NCBI RefSeq assembly: GCF_000832125.1
Contig: NZ_JPRK01000023.1
Location: forward strand, 62,001-126,000
Source of the DNA: Flavobacterium hibernum
Lineage (GTDB): Bacteria; Bacteroidota; Bacteroidia; Flavobacteriales; Flavobacteriaceae
Direction of reading: 5' to 3'
Length of the DNA: 64,000 nt
Shown here in pieces: positions 62,649 through 64,000 of the stretch (position 1 is the first letter of the stretch; every line of letters starts with the position of its first letter). The translations under genes were made by a program, and so were the position numbers. The notes under the pieces were generated by a model that searched no databases, was not told the origin of the DNA, and saw only the letters and a program-made list of their open reading frames with translations.

Positions 62649-64000
62649 CTAGGATTGTAATATTGTATTATTTACAAACTTACGTGCTTCTTCAAGTTCT
62701 TCACTTAATAGTAAGTCTTTTTCCAGAACTTTATTAACCCATTTGGGACCATGACCTCCCACACTTTTATCAAAAGCTTCAATTTCACCTAATTCCAAAA
62801 TATGCAAATTTTTTTCTTTGAAAGCACTTTGCACCTTATTAAATGATGCCGTGATGTCTCCTGCAGGAAGATAAGCTTTACCAGATGCTTTTGCTTGTGA
62901 CCATGGCGATGACCTTTTAAGAAGACTTTGAATATCTTTTATTTTTTGCTCAGGAATAATATTATCTGAAAATGAACTAAAAACCGAATTAATTTCTTCT
63001 TTCAATTTATCTGTTTCTAATTCCGGGCGTTTTACATCTATTGCCTTTTTGACTTTAATAAAATCAGATTTTATAATATTCCAATCTCCTCCGAGACTTT
63101 CATAAACAAATTTTGTTGGATTTTCATCATGATAAAAATCAAAATCACCAATAATAGTTAATGGCACTTCTAATTCTCTTAGTGCTTTTATAATGACTGG
63201 AAAACGATGTTTTCCTCCTGATTGTATAAAAAGTATATCAGGCGAAGAAATTTTTTCATTATCAACAATAGCACTAGTAATTGCACTATAAAATCTACAA
63301 TCAGAATCGCTTTCTACTAAAGCTACTCTTTTATGAAACAAACCATCTAATATATTTGAATGCCTTAAAATCGAATCTTTCCAAATGTTCTGCAAGTCAG
63401 TATTATTTAAAACTTTTACAGAATTGGCTGATTTGCTTCGCTCTATTCTTACTACAATTAACCTATCGACTGCACTTTCTAATAATCCTTTTAAAAAATG
63501 TTCACTATGTGTTGCAATAAAAAATTGTTTATCATTTCCTAACTTCTGCGAAATCATATGACCCAACAACATTGCTTGTGGAGGATGCAAAAAAGCTTCT
63601 GGTTCATCAATTAAGTTAACAAGAAAATCTTCAGCAAATAATGACAAAAACAGACCAGCAAAACTTTTCATTCCATCGCCTTGTTCATGTAAAAAAGGTA
63701 ATTCTCTTAATTTTTTTTGATATTCTGTCGAAACTCGATCATTTTCTGCTGTAACAATAGGTCTTTCTCCAACATGTAAAGGAATCTTTTTCCCAGCACC
63801 ATGATTGACAATTACTTCTTCCCCAAATGCTTGCTCAAAATATTTTGAGAACTGAAGTTCTTTATCTGTATCTTCTTTTAAAACATGAATTGCGTGTGTT
63901 CGCATCTCTTCCATAATATCAATATTCTCTGGAGGAGAAACTAAAGAAAGACGTCTAACAGTATCCATTGATTTTACTAAAAAATTTGAAATTGCTCCCA
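62649..64000 (-). CDS. AAA/OLD-type ATPase with TOPRIM-like region (5' end cut by the window edge)
   Basis: The frame is open past 63968 up to base 64000, so the start and the Walker A motif lie outside the window. Visible are an ABC-like signature region (EQGDGMKSFAGLFLSLFA), Walker B (VNLIDEPEAFLHP), and the switch His (ATHSEHFLKG). Downstream of these comes a TOPRIM-like part with RVALVESDSDCRFYSAI and TIIGDFDFYHDE, which supplies the Glu and the DxD acid pair expected for a metal nuclease. The layout is that of OLD-family and other ATPase-nucleases used in phage defence. The last ~150 residues have KASGKAYLPAGDITAS and ELGEIEAFD. Function as a defence nuclease is inference. Confidence 0.82.
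   Translation of the reverse strand, partial: GAISNFLVKSMDTVRRLSLVSPPENIDIMEEMRTHAIHVLKEDTDKELQFSKYFEQAFGEEVIVNHGAGKKIPLHVGERPIVTAENDRVSTEYQKKLRELPFLHEQGDGMKSFAGLFLSLFAEDFLVNLIDEPEAFLHPPQAMLLGHMISQKLGNDKQFFIATHSEHFLKGLLESAVDRLIVVRIERSKSANSVKVLNNTDLQNIWKDSILRHSNILDGLFHKRVALVESDSDCRFYSAITSAIVDNEKISSPDILFIQSGGKHRFPVIIKALRELEVPLTIIGDFDFYHDENPTKFVYESLGGDWNIIKSDFIKVKKAIDVKRPELETDKLKEEINSVFSSFSDNIIPEQKIKDIQSLLKRSSPWSQAKASGKAYLPAGDITASFNKVQSAFKEKNLHILELGEIEAFDKSVGGHGPKWVNKVLEKDLLLSEELEEARKFVNNTILQS

Overview
The window is AT-rich DNA of the Bacteroidota type, most likely Flavobacterium or a close relative. The evidence is SusC/SusD pairs, Bacteroidota lipoprotein signal peptides, TTG...TAnnTTTG-like promoters, few Shine-Dalgarno sites, and many intergenic inverted repeats. 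No rRNA, tRNA, CRISPR array or insertion sequence was seen.

Positions 1-61703 are one very large polysaccharide utilisation locus, with every gene on the minus strand (read from right to left). Its content points to pectin, especially rhamnogalacturonan II-like or other rhamnose-rich, arabinose/apiose/galactose-decorated side chains plus the homogalacturonan backbone. Backbone enzymes are three PL1 pectate lyases, a GH28 polygalacturonase and a CE8 pectin methylesterase. Side-chain enzymes are three GH78-type and one GH106 alpha-L-rhamnosidase candidates, a GH127 beta-L-arabinofuranosidase, a GH95 fucosidase/galactosidase, a GH140-like apiosidase, two GH2 enzymes (one cut by the left edge), GH43-like propellers and a GH67/GH115-like alpha-uronidase. 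Two putative acetyl/methyl esterases (SASA type and alpha/beta-hydrolase type) could remove ester groups. Import is by the SusC/SusD pair at 33036-38421. Almost every product has a signal peptide or a lipobox.

Several genes have no assigned activity: DUF5703, DUF3826, DUF6298 fused to a beta-helix, an MGH1-like (alpha/alpha)6 protein, three sialidase-like or five-bladed propellers, and an exported xylose-isomerase-like lipoprotein. These are the most likely places for new enzyme activities. The most useful new observations are two. First, a 14-bp direct-repeat motif lies just upstream of promoter-like elements of three transcription units (susC, the rightmost rhamnosidase, and the BNR protein at 5601-6746). 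Second, a shared accessory domain is found at the C-terminus of one enzyme and the N-terminus of another. No regulator (HTCS, AraC, ECF sigma) is inside the window.

Almost every gap between the locus genes is filled by one of at least four families of dispersed inverted repeats, sometimes nested inside each other.

From 61704 to the right edge the content changes: a SymE-like small protein (minus), a divergent small XRE-type HTH regulator (plus), and, converging on it, an OLD/AAA-type ATPase with a TOPRIM-like region that is cut by the right edge. This part looks like a small defence or toxin-antitoxin-like region, not part of the pectin locus.
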